DNA of 64,000 nucleotides from Chitinophagaceae bacterium (GTDB lineage Bacteria; Bacteroidota; Bacteroidia; Chitinophagales; Chitinophagaceae): NCBI GenBank assembly GCA_028288585.1, contig JAQBNL010000002.1, positions 33,592 to 97,591 of the forward strand, read 5' to 3'. Shown piece by piece: positions 19,605 to 30,515 of this stretch (position 1 is its first letter; each line of letters starts with the position of its first letter). The notes under the pieces were generated by a model. It saw only the letters and a program-made list of their open reading frames with translations, ran no database searches and was not told where the DNA came from. The position numbers and the translations under genes were made by a program.

Positions 19605-21629
19605 CTATTGTTTGTTATAATTAGGTGTATTCATAATCGGTTTTTTATTATTCACCAGCATCCATTTAGCAGTCTCATAAATAGCAGATGTTAATGTAGA
19701 AAGTAAATGTTTAACTGAATCCCTTTGGGCAGCAGTTAAATTTAACTGGTTTGATTTTACCGATACCAGCTCCTCTTTATTTATCCTGATATTTTTTATA
19801 AAATAATAATCATCTGTTACTACCCCGATATTTCCTTCATCGTGATGAATAATAAAGGCAGCATCTTTTTTATTTTTCCGGGTAAGCAGGTCTCTGCCAA
19901 GCGTAGTATTAACGTAGGATTGATGTATCATGCCGGCAACAGTAGGCAGTATGTCAATTTGAGAAACCACTTCACTTCGTTTTTGCGGTGTTAATAATTT
20001 GGGTGCATAAAATAATAAGGGTACATGTTCATCGCTCAAGCGGTTAGCCGTCCATGCTGCAGGATACATTTCTCCTGCATCTCCTTCCACGCCATGGTCG
20101 CCGGTAAAAACAAAAATGGTATTATCAAAGTAAGGCTGCTTTTTAGCGGCTTCAATAAATTTTTTAAAGCAATAATCTGAATAGCAAAAAGCCTGGAATT
20201 CTTCCAAAGACTCAAATCCATATTTTTTTAAAGTGTCGGGTTGCACCATTCTTTTTTCAAAATCTTTATCTTCTTCAGGAATGCTGAACGGCCTGTGATT
20301 ATCTGCTGTTTGAATAATGGCAAAAAAAGGTTTTTGCTGCTGTTTTAAAACATCATTCGCTTCTAAAAAAAGATTTTTATCGCTGATGCCCCAAACATTC
20401 AGCAGCGGCGACTTATAAGAGCCATCCTGGTAAATATGAATATCATTTATATTTTTCAGCAGGCCTTCAAAATTGTTGAACTCACTGCTTCCCCCGAGAA
20501 AATAAAATTTAGTATAGTCCTGGAAATTATTAATAATCACATGCTGGTTAATAGCTTCGGGATTGCGGCTGGAAAATTTTGATAATTGTACATCAGGTAT
20601 GCCGGTAAGAATGGCAAAAACACCACGGGCAGTTCCAAAAGTGGCACTGAAACATTTGTCAAAAAATATCCCGTTGTCCGATAGCTCTTTAAAATATGGC
20701 GTGGTGTTTAAAGGATTACCTGCCATGCTGCTTTTATACATGCTGAAACTTTCGCCAATCACCAGGATAATATTTGGCCTGCTTTCCAAAGACTTACTTC
20801 CAGGCTCTACAATTCTTTCATAAGTGTTTGTACTTGTGTTTAGCGAATCTAATTGTAAAAAATCTGCAATCACAGGATAGTATTCTTTGGCCTTTACTTC
20901 ATCAAACGAAGGACTCCGGAACCGGAGGGTTGTAAAAAAATTCTGAAGCGGATTTAATGCTACGTATGATTTAAAGTTATCGTTAAACTCAAATGCTTCT
21001 TTCCATTTTAATGGCCTGAATGAAAATATTCCAAACACTGACCAGGCAAGGAAAATAATTGCAATCAGATGCCATCTTCTTTTATAAATTATATCTTCCT
21101 GTGTATTTTTTTTCATTACGATCACATGCGTCTTCTTAAAAAGCCTGGACAGCAATACGACTGCTACCACCAATGCGAGTACTATCCATACCATAGGATA
21201 GCTCTGCCATAACATTTTAAAAGAGATTACAGGGTCTTCAGCAAAATTTAATGCGCTTGCGTTTATTCTTGTATGATTATAACTGAAGTTGCCAAAGTCG
21301 GCCCCGAAGAAAAACAATAATACCAGTGTGATTAATGCCAGGTAATATGACCACCAGCGTTTATTTTTTTCTGAAAGAAAAGGCGAAAATTTTGGATGAA
21401 CTGATAAAAGGGCAATTGGTAAAAGAATTACCGCAATCCATTTTGCATCATACTGAAAGCCCAGCCAGAAGGAGGGAAGCAGTGAGCCTATTGAAGTATT
21501 TAACGGGCGGAAAAGAAAAACAGTTGCTATCCTGAATAAGGTGAAGATTATAAAATAAATTATCCATAATCTCACTAACCATTGAATAGTGATGGGGACT
21601 GTTTTTGGAATTTTTAGTTTATAGATCAT
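19605..21629 (-). CDS. LTA synthase/sulfatase-family phosphotransferase
   Basis: Multi-TM N-terminus, then IILVIGESFSMYKSSMAGNPLNTTPYF and FVFTGDHGVEGDAGEMYP. Confidence 0.88.
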   Translation of the reverse strand: MIYKLKIPKTVPITIQWLVRLWIIYFIIFTLFRIATVFLFRPLNTSIGSLLPSFWLGFQYDAKWIAVILLPIALLSVHPKFSPFLSEKNKRWWSYYLALITLVLLFFFGADFGNFSYNHTRINASALNFAEDPVISFKMLWQSYPMVWIVLALVVAVVLLSRLFKKTHVIVMKKNTQEDIIYKRRWHLIAIIFLAWSVFGIFSFRPLKWKEAFEFNDNFKSYVALNPLQNFFTTLRFRSPSFDEVKAKEYYPVIADFLQLDSLNTSTNTYERIVEPGSKSLESRPNIILVIGESFSMYKSSMAGNPLNTTPYFKELSDNGIFFDKCFSATFGTARGVFAILTGIPDVQLSKFSSRNPEAINQHVIINNFQDYTKFYFLGGSSEFNNFEGLLKNINDIHIYQDGSYKSPLLNVWGISDKNLFLEANDVLKQQQKPFFAIIQTADNHRPFSIPEEDKDFEKRMVQPDTLKKYGFESLEEFQAFCYSDYCFKKFIEAAKKQPYFDNTIFVFTGDHGVEGDAGEMYPAAWTANRLSDEHVPLLFYAPKLLTPQKRSEVVSQIDILPTVAGMIHQSYVNTTLGRDLLTRKNKKDAAFIIHHDEGNIGVVTDDYYFIKNIRINKEELVSVKSNQLNLTAAQRDSVKHLLSTLTSAIYETAKWMLVNNKKPIMNTPNYNKQ

Positions 21630-21680
21630 CGGTGTGTAAAGAATTTTGCAAGGCTAAAAAACGTATATGTTAGCCGGTTA

Positions 21681-23912
21681 TCAATGGGCACTGCTTTTTT
21701 TATTATTGAGTAACATATACTTTGCAGTTTCAAAATATGCATCGGTAAGATCCTGCAGTAGTTTTTTATCATTCTGTGTTGCATTATTTACAGGCAATGG
21801 TTCATTGTTTTTTGATGAAAGGAAGCTCTCTTTGCCGGTCAATAAATTTTTGCCATAATAATATTCATCCGTCATCATTCCAATCTTTCTTTCTTCAGGA
21901 TCAAATAAAAATGCTTTAGCCGGAAAACGGAGTGATGCATTTTGAGAGCTGTCAAATAAATTTCTTCCCAGTGTTGTATTACGATATGTCATTTTGAGTA
22001 TGGAGGCAACGCTTGGCAAAATATCAATTTGGGAACAGGTATTATTTACTCTTGCCGGTTTAAGCAGCGAAGGAGAATAAAATAACAACGGTACATGCTC
22101 AGATGTTATGCCATAGGCTGTCCAGATGCCGGGAAACATATTTCCTACATCACCCCTTATACCGTGGTCTCCTACAAAAACAAAAATGGTGTTTGCAAAA
22201 TATTTTTCTTTTTTAGCGGCTTCTATAAATTTTTGATAGCAAAAATCTGTATACCGGAATGCATTCAATTCTTCGTTACTTTCAAATCCATATTTTTTTA
22301 AAGTGTCTTTTGAAAATTCTTTTTTATTAAACTCCGGCAGGTCTTCAGCAGGAATTGTATAAGGCCTGTGGTTATCCGCTGTTTGAATAACAGCAAAAAA
22401 CGGTGATGCCTGTTGCTTTAAAATATCGTTGGCTTCTAAAAACAAATGCTTGTCGCTAATCCCCCAAACATCTATTGCCTTTGCTTTATAACTTCCTTCT
22501 TCATATAAGTTTAAGCCTTGTATGTTATTGGTTAATAATCCCCGGATGTTTGCCCAGCTTGTACTTCCTCCTAAAAAGTAAAGTTTTTGATATGCTGTAA
22601 GGTCATTTATTATAGTATGCTGATCAACTGCTGCCGGGTTACGGCTGGCTGTATTTACGATTTCAACATCAGGTATGCCTGTAATAGTTGCCCATACGCC
22701 ACGGGCGGTGCCGAACGAAGGCGTAAAGCAATGGTCAAAAAATACACCTTGTTTGCATAGCTCATTAAAATAGGGAGTGGTATTTAACGGGTTGCCCCAC
22801 ATGCTGCTTTTATAAGCGCTGAAACTTTCGCAGATCACCAATACTACATTTGGTTTGGCCGCATTGCTATCACTGAATATATAGCTTCTTTCATAATTTA
22901 ATTTATTGCTGTCTGGCTTTTGAACGCCCAGGTCAGATGCCATTAAAGGATAATACCGGCGCACTTTTTTTTCATCATAACCTGAATGCCTGAATTGTAA
23001 TGTGCTGAAGAAACTTTGAACCGGGTTTAAAGACACACTTGCTTTAAACTCATCGCCGAAAGAAAATGCATCGCTCCATCTTAAAGGGAACTGGCTAAAC
23101 TTTCCCCAAATTCCCATCGCCAGGATCAGAAATAAAATAATTGAAAAGATGGGTTGGGATTTACCCGTTAATGATGATGAAGAGTTTATCATCTTAAACC
23201 ATTTATTAATCAGCAGGGTTATAATAAATACAATAATGACAATGACAAAAAATAATTTTACTACAGGATATGTTTGCCATACCATTCCAAATGAAATTTT
23301 GGCATCTTCAGTATAATTAAGAACGCTGGCATTTAAGCGCTGGTGCAGGTAATCAAAATGCTGAAAATCCACTGCATAAAAAAATACCAGCAGGATGGCA
23401 GCAACAAGGAAATATATTTTCCAGATTTTTCGGGCAGTATTATTTACGAATGGATTACAATTCTTTTTTAAAAAAAGCCACAAAATAATTATGGCAAATA
23501 ATGCAATTACAGCATATATGGTTGCTGCGCCCGCTTTATTATTTTTTAAAAAGAAAATAATTAATACACAAAAAAGAATACATAGTGTTAAACGCAATAT
23601 GCTTAACAGGGTTAATTTTTTATTGGCATTGTACGTAAGATGTAAGTTTCCTACCAATAACAAGGGCAGCACAATGGCACAGGCCAGCCTGAGATCGTAC
23701 TTTGCTCCCAACAGAAAAGCATCTAAAGAGTTGGCAAAGGAATATCCTGCAGTTTTAAAATGCTCAAAAAAAACTACCCTCAGTAAAGTCATGAAGATTA
23801 AAAATATAAAGCCAATGGCTAATGCCCATTTACTAAGAGGCGAGATCTTTGATGTCATGTAAAATTTTGATGAATAAAGATACACTTGAAAAACATGTAA
23901 TATTAAGTGCAT
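21681..23912 (-). CDS. LTA synthase/sulfatase-family phosphotransferase, tandem paralog
   Basis: VVLVICESFSAYKSSMWGNPLNTTPYFNEL and FVFVGDHGIRGDVGNMFPG; same architecture as the neighbouring ORF. Confidence 0.88.
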   Translation of the reverse strand: MHLILHVFQVYLYSSKFYMTSKISPLSKWALAIGFIFLIFMTLLRVVFFEHFKTAGYSFANSLDAFLLGAKYDLRLACAIVLPLLLVGNLHLTYNANKKLTLLSILRLTLCILFCVLIIFFLKNNKAGAATIYAVIALFAIIILWLFLKKNCNPFVNNTARKIWKIYFLVAAILLVFFYAVDFQHFDYLHQRLNASVLNYTEDAKISFGMVWQTYPVVKLFFVIVIIVFIITLLINKWFKMINSSSSLTGKSQPIFSIILFLILAMGIWGKFSQFPLRWSDAFSFGDEFKASVSLNPVQSFFSTLQFRHSGYDEKKVRRYYPLMASDLGVQKPDSNKLNYERSYIFSDSNAAKPNVVLVICESFSAYKSSMWGNPLNTTPYFNELCKQGVFFDHCFTPSFGTARGVWATITGIPDVEIVNTASRNPAAVDQHTIINDLTAYQKLYFLGGSTSWANIRGLLTNNIQGLNLYEEGSYKAKAIDVWGISDKHLFLEANDILKQQASPFFAVIQTADNHRPYTIPAEDLPEFNKKEFSKDTLKKYGFESNEELNAFRYTDFCYQKFIEAAKKEKYFANTIFVFVGDHGIRGDVGNMFPGIWTAYGITSEHVPLLFYSPSLLKPARVNNTCSQIDILPSVASILKMTYRNTTLGRNLFDSSQNASLRFPAKAFLFDPEERKIGMMTDEYYYGKNLLTGKESFLSSKNNEPLPVNNATQNDKKLLQDLTDAYFETAKYMLLNNKKSSAH

Positions 23913-23961
23913 ACTGTTAACAAATAATTGCGTATGTTTTTCATTAACTATTTTTGTAACG

Positions 23962-24564
23962 ATGTTATTACAAGCAGGGCAATCAATAAGCTTACTGGAA
24001 AAGATAAAAGGGATCGATTATAAATTATTTTCCAAAATAAATGGTGAATGGCACAATTCATTTTTTGATGCATTTTTTCCTTTCACACGGGAAGCTTTTT
24101 TTTGGGCTCCATTTTATTTTTTCCTGGTATTATTTATTACTGTCAATTTTAAAAGATATGGCTGGCTGTGGGTATTATTTTTAGTACTAAACGTTGCCCT
24201 GAGCGATTATGTAAACAGTTCTTTGGTAAAAGAGATTTTTTTCCGGCTGCGTCCGTGCCATGACCCGGCAATTGCAGACCATATCAGGTTTTTAGTAAGA
24301 TATTGCCCGGGCAGTTCAGGTTTTACTTCCTCGCATGCTGCTAATCATTTTGCAGCTGCTATGTTTATTTTTGTAACACTTAAACAAAAAGTAAGTAAAT
24401 GGTGGGCCTTAATATTTTTATGGGCATTTATTCCATGTTATGCACAGATATATGTAGGCGTTCATTTTCCTGCCGATATAATAGGAGGAATTTTTGTAGG
24501 CTTGATATTAGGATATTTAATGGGATATTTATTTAATAAAGTAGTTTTAAAAAAAGTTGAGTAA
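23962..24564 (+). CDS. PAP2-family phosphatase
   Basis: KEIFFRLRPCHDP, GSSGFTSSHAANHFA, YVGVHFPADIIGG. Confidence 0.9.
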   Translation: MLLQAGQSISLLEKIKGIDYKLFSKINGEWHNSFFDAFFPFTREAFFWAPFYFFLVLFITVNFKRYGWLWVLFLVLNVALSDYVNSSLVKEIFFRLRPCHDPAIADHIRFLVRYCPGSSGFTSSHAANHFAAAMFIFVTLKQKVSKWWALIFLWAFIPCYAQIYVGVHFPADIIGGIFVGLILGYLMGYLFNKVVLKKVE

Positions 24565-24569
24565 TAATT

Positions 24570-25862
24570 ATGATAGGAGTTTTTATTTTATTGGTATTGA
24601 TAATTATTAACGGCTTAGTGGTGATGAGTGAAATTGCATTGATCTCTGCTAAAAAAAGCAGGCTTGAGCAACAGGCAATGAAAGGAGATGAAAATGCGAA
24701 AACCGCCTTAAAATTGCAGGAGAGACCGGAGGTATTTTTATCAACAGCACAAATATTTATTACCGTAATAGCTATACTGGAAGGTGTTTACAGCGCCGAA
24801 AGATTTAATAAATATCTTGTTCCAACTATAGAAAAAGTAGATTTTTTTAAACCTTATGCGGCTACCATAGCAACTGTTTTTATTGTTATCATAGTCACTT
24901 TTCTTTCCATAATTTTTGGCGAGTTGTTGCCTAAAAGAATTGCAATGATAAAGGCAGAAAAGATTGCGAAGGGCACTGCGAGGGCAATGTATTTTTTAAG
25001 CCGTGCCACACTTCCTATAGTGTGGCTTTTAACAAGAGTAACTAACCTGATCTTTAAAGTTTTTAATATACAGCAGTCAAATGATAATAAAGTAACAGAA
25101 GAAGAAATTAAAGCTATGGTTACTGAAGGCAGCGAACATGGCGCTATTGAAGAGGAAGAAAAGGAAATCATTGAAAGAGTTTTTCATTTGGGAGATAGAA
25201 ATATTACATCTCTTATGACGCATAGAACGGATATAGTTTGGTTTGATTTGAAGGAAGACATAACTTCTATAAAAGATAAAATACGGGAATACCTCCATTC
25301 GGTTTACCCGCTTTGCGATGGTGATATTGATAATATAAAGGGAGTTGTATATATAAAAGACATGTACCTGAATCCGGAAGCATCACTGAATGATCTATGT
25401 AAGAAAGCTTTATTTGTACCGGAAAATAATACTGCTTACCAGGTGCTTGAAAAGTTTAAAGCAACAAAAATTCATTATGCATTTATTGTAGATGAGTACG
25501 GCACAATGAATGGGATGATAACCATTAATGATATTTTAAAGGCAATTGTTGGAGAGATGCCTGAAGATGAAGATGATGATTATGCAATTGTTGAAAGAAA
25601 AGACGGCACTTACCTGGTAGATGCCCAAATTCAGTTTTATGATTTTTTAACCAGGTTTGAAAAAACTGACTGGATGAATGAAGGAGAACAGGAATTTGAT
25701 ACCCTCGCGGGATTTATTCTTCATGAACTGAAGCATATTCCTGAAACAGGAGAAACCTTTGAATGGAGAGGATTTGATTTTGAGATTATTGATATGGATG
25801 GCCAAAGAATAGATAAAGTGCTTGTAAAAGCTTCTGATGAGATAAAAGACGAGATGGATTAA
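24570..25862 (+). CDS. Hemolysin-family/CorC-like CNNM + CBS-domain membrane protein
   Basis: SAKKSRLEQQAMKGDENA, FGELLPKRIAM, EEEIKAMVTEG, FIVDEYGTMNGMITINDIL. Confidence 0.92.
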   Translation: MIGVFILLVLIIINGLVVMSEIALISAKKSRLEQQAMKGDENAKTALKLQERPEVFLSTAQIFITVIAILEGVYSAERFNKYLVPTIEKVDFFKPYAATIATVFIVIIVTFLSIIFGELLPKRIAMIKAEKIAKGTARAMYFLSRATLPIVWLLTRVTNLIFKVFNIQQSNDNKVTEEEIKAMVTEGSEHGAIEEEEKEIIERVFHLGDRNITSLMTHRTDIVWFDLKEDITSIKDKIREYLHSVYPLCDGDIDNIKGVVYIKDMYLNPEASLNDLCKKALFVPENNTAYQVLEKFKATKIHYAFIVDEYGTMNGMITINDILKAIVGEMPEDEDDDYAIVERKDGTYLVDAQIQFYDFLTRFEKTDWMNEGEQEFDTLAGFILHELKHIPETGETFEWRGFDFEIIDMDGQRIDKVLVKASDEIKDEMD

Positions 25863-25989
25863 CAGGATTTCATATGCAAAAGGGGTTAATTTAACCGGGT
25901 TAAAAAATATTTTTAAAAAAGCTTGCATAATTCAACTTCAGTTTCTACTTTTGCTCTACCACTTACAAGAAAAAGCTCTCCAATTTTAA

Positions 25990-26183
25990 TCCTCTGAATT
26001 TCCGGCCCTCTAATAATCCTCTCATTTTTTTTTGAAGAACTATTTATTTCCATTCATTCCTCTGAATTTCCAACACTACAAAACTATTTGCTGACTTCCT
26101 CATCCTCTGAACACCTGTATTCCAATCCTCTTAGATTTAATTAGATTTCGTAAAATAATATTTGTCCAGTTTCATCCTCTGAA
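25990..26183. repeat. Four copies of TCCTCTGAA in the long 5' leader of the downstream secreted-protein gene
   Basis: TCCTCTGAA at 25990, 26058, 26103 and 26175. Confidence 0.5.
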
Positions 26184-26311
26184 TTCCAATTCTCCAATCT
26201 CATTTTTTATTAGTTTCTATTACTATAGAAAATTCTATATCCTGCCCGATAAATCTGCTAGTTTCCACACCTACCGAGAGACCGTATTAATTAACCTCTC
26301 AAACTTAAAAA

Positions 26312-27427
26312 ATGAAAAATTTTACACTTCTTGCAACATTACTTTTAGCTTTTGTAATAACAGGCTACTCACAGGACTTTGGTGGAACTCCCCCTAATTG
26401 TACATTACCTAATGGTTATATACTTACCCAGGGCGATAGGATGGTTACTTATCAAAACCCGTTAAAGAATTGTGCTGATGATTGCGGAATTCTTACGCCT
26501 GGTGTTGGCGGAAATAACCCAGGTAATATTTTATTTCCTGCTGAAGCTCCTAAGCCAACATTAATCAAATCTTTCAGCATCTTTGTTTTTGATGCTAACT
26601 TAAGATGCGAATCAGATAAGGATTTTCAATGCTCAACGTTTGTTTCTTTATACATTGTTCCTGAATCATATACCTCCGTTCAACCTCCTTCTGATGCAGA
26701 TAAATTTGGTGAGAGCAAACCATTTCTTATGAAAGCACACGGCGGAGTTAATTCAGTAAGCGTTTCTTTTAGTAAAGCATACGATCCAAATAAAAAATAC
26801 AGAGTGTTTTTAGATTTTGGCAAAGGAACTACATGTGTACAACAGGACACAAAGTACATTATTGATATTTTACCTGAAGGAGGACCGTTACCTGTAAATG
26901 TTAGTTCATTTTTGGTTGGCCGTACCGGTACTGCCGTAGCATTGAACTGGAAGACAGAAATAGAAATGAACGCTGTTAATTTTGAAGTGCAAAGGTCTTA
27001 CGATAATGCATCTTTCAAAACTATTGCAACTATTGCCAGTACTGCAAACGGCTCATCATCTAAATCCTATTCTTACGTTGATAACAGCAATACTTCAAAA
27101 TCAATTAGTTTTTACAGACTTAAAATAGTAAAGCAAAGTGAAGTTTCTTACAGTGATATTAAAACTGTAAAAGGCCTCTTAGCTAATACTGATTTTGTAA
27201 TATTCCCTAACCCAAGCGTGGGTAATGCCAGGGTTACAATTACTGACTTAAGCGAACCAACAAGAGTTCAATTACTGGATAACTCCGGAAGGTTGGTAAA
27301 ATCACTGATGTTAAATAATACTAATACAGTTGAATTAAACGGATTGCAGAGAGGAGCTTATATGGTAAGAATTATTGGAAGTATAAGCGGCAATTCTGAA
27401 ATCAGAAAACTAACTGTTATAAACTAA
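26312..27427 (+). CDS. T9SS type A sorting-domain secreted protein
   Basis: Signal peptide. C-terminal FVIFPNPSVGNARVTI...GLQRGAYMVRI...IRKLTVIN. Confidence 0.85.
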   Translation: MKNFTLLATLLLAFVITGYSQDFGGTPPNCTLPNGYILTQGDRMVTYQNPLKNCADDCGILTPGVGGNNPGNILFPAEAPKPTLIKSFSIFVFDANLRCESDKDFQCSTFVSLYIVPESYTSVQPPSDADKFGESKPFLMKAHGGVNSVSVSFSKAYDPNKKYRVFLDFGKGTTCVQQDTKYIIDILPEGGPLPVNVSSFLVGRTGTAVALNWKTEIEMNAVNFEVQRSYDNASFKTIATIASTANGSSSKSYSYVDNSNTSKSISFYRLKIVKQSEVSYSDIKTVKGLLANTDFVIFPNPSVGNARVTITDLSEPTRVQLLDNSGRLVKSLMLNNTNTVELNGLQRGAYMVRIIGSISGNSEIRKLTVIN

Positions 27428-27450
27428 ATATTTCTTCCTTACGATTAACT

Positions 27451-27488
27451 AAAAGCTATCCGCCCTAAACGGATGGCTTTTTTTATTT
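27451..27488 (+). terminator. Rho-independent terminator
   Basis: AGCTATCCG CCCTAAA CGGATGGCT followed by a T-run. Confidence 0.85.
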
Positions 27489-27523
27489 TTGGTTCCCATA
27501 CCTTGCATACTTAATTTAAAAAG

Positions 27524-29644
27524 GTGAAAAAAGTAATTGTAATTTTTTTTCTATTCGTATCTGCAATAGCTCTTAAAGCGCAGACATATATCATTACATC
27601 ACCCCGCTCCATAGTAAAAGCTGAATTTTCTCTAAAAAGAGGCCACCCGGAATACCAGGTTTATTTTAAAGATAAAGCAGTTATTAAATCATCTTCAATG
27701 GGATTTGAGTTAAAGGAAAGCCCTTCACTAAAAGATTTACCGCCCATGAAAGATAATTTTTTATTGAGCAGTGTAGATTCTTCTCTTGTAAATGAAACAT
27801 GGCAACCGGTTTGGGGAGAAGTAAAAATCATCAGGAATAATTACAGGCAATACATTTTTCATCTTATTGAAAAAGATGATCAGCAAACAAAACTCGATAT
27901 TGTTTTCAGGGTGTTTGATGATGGAGTAGGATTCCGATATGAGTTTCCTGCTCAAAAAAATCTGACTGTTTTCGTTATTTCAGATGAATTAACACAGTTT
28001 CATGTAACAGGCAATCACAAGGCATTCTGGATACCCGGAGATTATGACAGTAATGAGTTTCAACCTGTAACTTCTTCACTTAGTGAAGTAGATGCTGCAT
28101 CAGGCAAGGATGTAAATGAGATAGCTTTTAAAACACCTATCAATGCCAACACAGTGCAAACACCACTGATGATGAAGACCACTGACGGGCTTTACCTCAA
28201 TATTCACGAGGCTGCCCTGGTAGATTACCCGGCAATGAATCTTTCTATCAACAAAAGTAATTATGTTTTATCAAGCACATTGGTACCTGATGCATTGGGA
28301 AGCAAGGCATACTTAATCGCACCCGCAAAAACACCGTGGAGAACTATTATTGTAAGTGATAAGGCAACAGATATTCTTGCCAGCAAAATGATCTTAAATT
28401 TAAATGAGCCATCAAAAATTAAAAACACCTCATGGATAAAACCCATGAAGTTTGTAGGTGTATGGTGGGAGATGCATGTGGGCAAATCTACATGGGATTA
28501 TGCAGGCACACAGGATGGGAGCAACGCTAAAGATCTAAAACCAAGCGGGAGACATGGCGCTACAACAAAAAATGTAAAACGGTATATTGACTTTGCAGCC
28601 AAAAATAAAATTGATGGTGTATTGGTGGAAGGATGGAACACAGGCTGGGAAGATTGGTTTGGTAAATGGAAAGAAAATGTTTTTGATTTTGTTACGCCAT
28701 ATCCTGATTTTGATGTGAAGGAAATTCAAAGATATGCAGCATCAAAAAATGTAAAGATGATCATGCATAATGAAACCAGCGGTGCAGTTACTTCTTATGA
28801 AAGGCAAATGGACACTGCATACCGTTTCATGAAAAAATTTGGGTACCCTGCTGTAAAAACAGGATATGTTGGAAGAATCATTCCAAGAGGTGAGCATCAC
28901 GATGGCCAATGGATGGTAAACCATTATATAAGAGTTGCTGAAAAAACTGCCTCGTATAATATTATGGTTGATATGCATGAGCCCGTTAGGCCTACAGGTT
29001 TACAAAGAACATATCCTAACTGGCTGGCTTGTGAAGCTGCCAGGGGAAATGAGTTTAATGCATGGAGCAAAGGAAATAATCCTGATCATGAAACCATTCT
29101 TCCTTTTACAAGGCTTATGGGCGGCCCTATGGATTATACACCGGGCATATTTCAAATTAAACTGGATGTATACGATCCTAAAAAAACGGAACAGGTTCAT
29201 ACCACGCTTGCAAAACAATTAGCGCTGTATATTACCATGTACAGCCCATTGCAAATGGCTGCCGATCTTCCTGAAAATTATGAGGCGCATATGGATGCCT
29301 TTCAGTTTATAAAAGATGTAGCAGTAGATTGGGACGATACAAAAATTATAGAAGCAGAACCCGGGGATTATATAACAATTGCCCGCAAAGCAAAAGGAAA
29401 AAGTGATTGGTTTGTGGGAAGCATAACCGATGAGAATAAAAGAGAGGCAAATATCAATTTAAATTTTCTTGATAAAGGCAAAAAATATATGGCTACCATT
29501 TATGCAGATGGTAAAGATGCTGACTGGAAAAATAATCCGATGGTTTATTTGATTACCAGGCAAACAGTTGATAGCAAAAGCGCTTTATCAGTAAATTTAG
29601 CGCCGGGAGGAGGTTGTGCAATAAGTCTTATTCAAATAAAATAA
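27524..29644 (+). CDS. Glycoside hydrolase family 97 (SusB-like alpha-glucosidase/galactosidase)
   Basis: VWWEMHVGKSTWDYAGTQDGSNAKDLKPSGRHGATTKNVKRYIDFAAKNKIDGVLVEGWNTGWEDW. GTG start. Confidence 0.93.
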   Translation: MKKVIVIFFLFVSAIALKAQTYIITSPRSIVKAEFSLKRGHPEYQVYFKDKAVIKSSSMGFELKESPSLKDLPPMKDNFLLSSVDSSLVNETWQPVWGEVKIIRNNYRQYIFHLIEKDDQQTKLDIVFRVFDDGVGFRYEFPAQKNLTVFVISDELTQFHVTGNHKAFWIPGDYDSNEFQPVTSSLSEVDAASGKDVNEIAFKTPINANTVQTPLMMKTTDGLYLNIHEAALVDYPAMNLSINKSNYVLSSTLVPDALGSKAYLIAPAKTPWRTIIVSDKATDILASKMILNLNEPSKIKNTSWIKPMKFVGVWWEMHVGKSTWDYAGTQDGSNAKDLKPSGRHGATTKNVKRYIDFAAKNKIDGVLVEGWNTGWEDWFGKWKENVFDFVTPYPDFDVKEIQRYAASKNVKMIMHNETSGAVTSYERQMDTAYRFMKKFGYPAVKTGYVGRIIPRGEHHDGQWMVNHYIRVAEKTASYNIMVDMHEPVRPTGLQRTYPNWLACEAARGNEFNAWSKGNNPDHETILPFTRLMGGPMDYTPGIFQIKLDVYDPKKTEQVHTTLAKQLALYITMYSPLQMAADLPENYEAHMDAFQFIKDVAVDWDDTKIIEAEPGDYITIARKAKGKSDWFVGSITDENKREANINLNFLDKGKKYMATIYADGKDADWKNNPMVYLITRQTVDSKSALSVNLAPGGGCAISLIQIK

Positions 29645-29646
29645 TA

Positions 29647-30330
29647 TCAATAACCGGTGGCGCCGTCTCTTGTTTTTACTTTCTTTTTACCGCTGTTTTT
29701 CTTTTCGTATTGTAATACTTCGGCAGGCTTAACCTTTTTTGTTTTATCGTCTGCGGCTGCAACATTCGCATCCGGCTCTTTAGGCAAAAAACCGCGGTCG
29801 TATGTTTCACTTCTTATAAGCCTTCCGGTATTAGGGTCATAAAATTTCCACGTGCCGTGTTTTACACTGTATTGCTGCGCCTTTACAATTTTATAATCTA
29901 TTATTTCATTGTTGCCTTGTCCGTAAACAGGTATGGTATCATAAGGCGCATCCGGATTATAAGCCTTCCAGCTTTCTATTCTTCCCAGGTCACCCATCAT
30001 AGTAAAATATTGTTGTACTCCATCTTTACCGCCATACCTGTAATTTTCCGTTGCTATCAAATCGCCATTTAAATTATAGCGTCTCCATACACCTTCTTTT
30101 TTGCCATCTTTAAAAATGCCTTCTTCTTCATAACCCGGCTCACCTCTAAGTTCACCTACATGCAATACCCACCTGCCTTGTTTCAAATCTTTTTTATCAA
30201 TAGCATTTATGGTATCACGATCAGCTGTAAGTTCATATGTTTTATATTGTGCAAATCCCATATTAAAAAAGAATTGCAACAGAACAAAAATGAATGTCAA
30301 CTTTTGTATTTTTAGCCACATATTTTTCAT
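29647..30330 (-). CDS. MORN-variant/YwqK-like repeat secreted protein
   Basis: KQGRWVLHVGELRGEPGYEEEGIFKDGKKEGVWRRYNLNGDLIATENYRYGGKDGV. Confidence 0.7.
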   Translation of the reverse strand: MKNMWLKIQKLTFIFVLLQFFFNMGFAQYKTYELTADRDTINAIDKKDLKQGRWVLHVGELRGEPGYEEEGIFKDGKKEGVWRRYNLNGDLIATENYRYGGKDGVQQYFTMMGDLGRIESWKAYNPDAPYDTIPVYGQGNNEIIDYKIVKAQQYSVKHGTWKFYDPNTGRLIRSETYDRGFLPKEPDANVAAADDKTKKVKPAEVLQYEKKNSGKKKVKTRDGATGY

Positions 30331-30515
30331 AAAAAAAATTAAGGGAATAGTCCTTTCAAATTTACTGAAATAAGAAGATTTTTTTTAGTTTTTGTTCTAA
30401 CCTTTGTAACAACTTTAACCTTTTATTTCCACGGCACAATTCAATACAGTGCAGCAAATAAAAGATTAAACAGGAGTAAAATTCAGAAATAACAGTACAT
30501 AATTTTATTTGGCTT

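Noticed and set aside
23395-23862. 155-aa plus-strand ORF inside the LTA synthase-like gene
   Set aside because: Antisense shadow of transmembrane codons in a convincing gene
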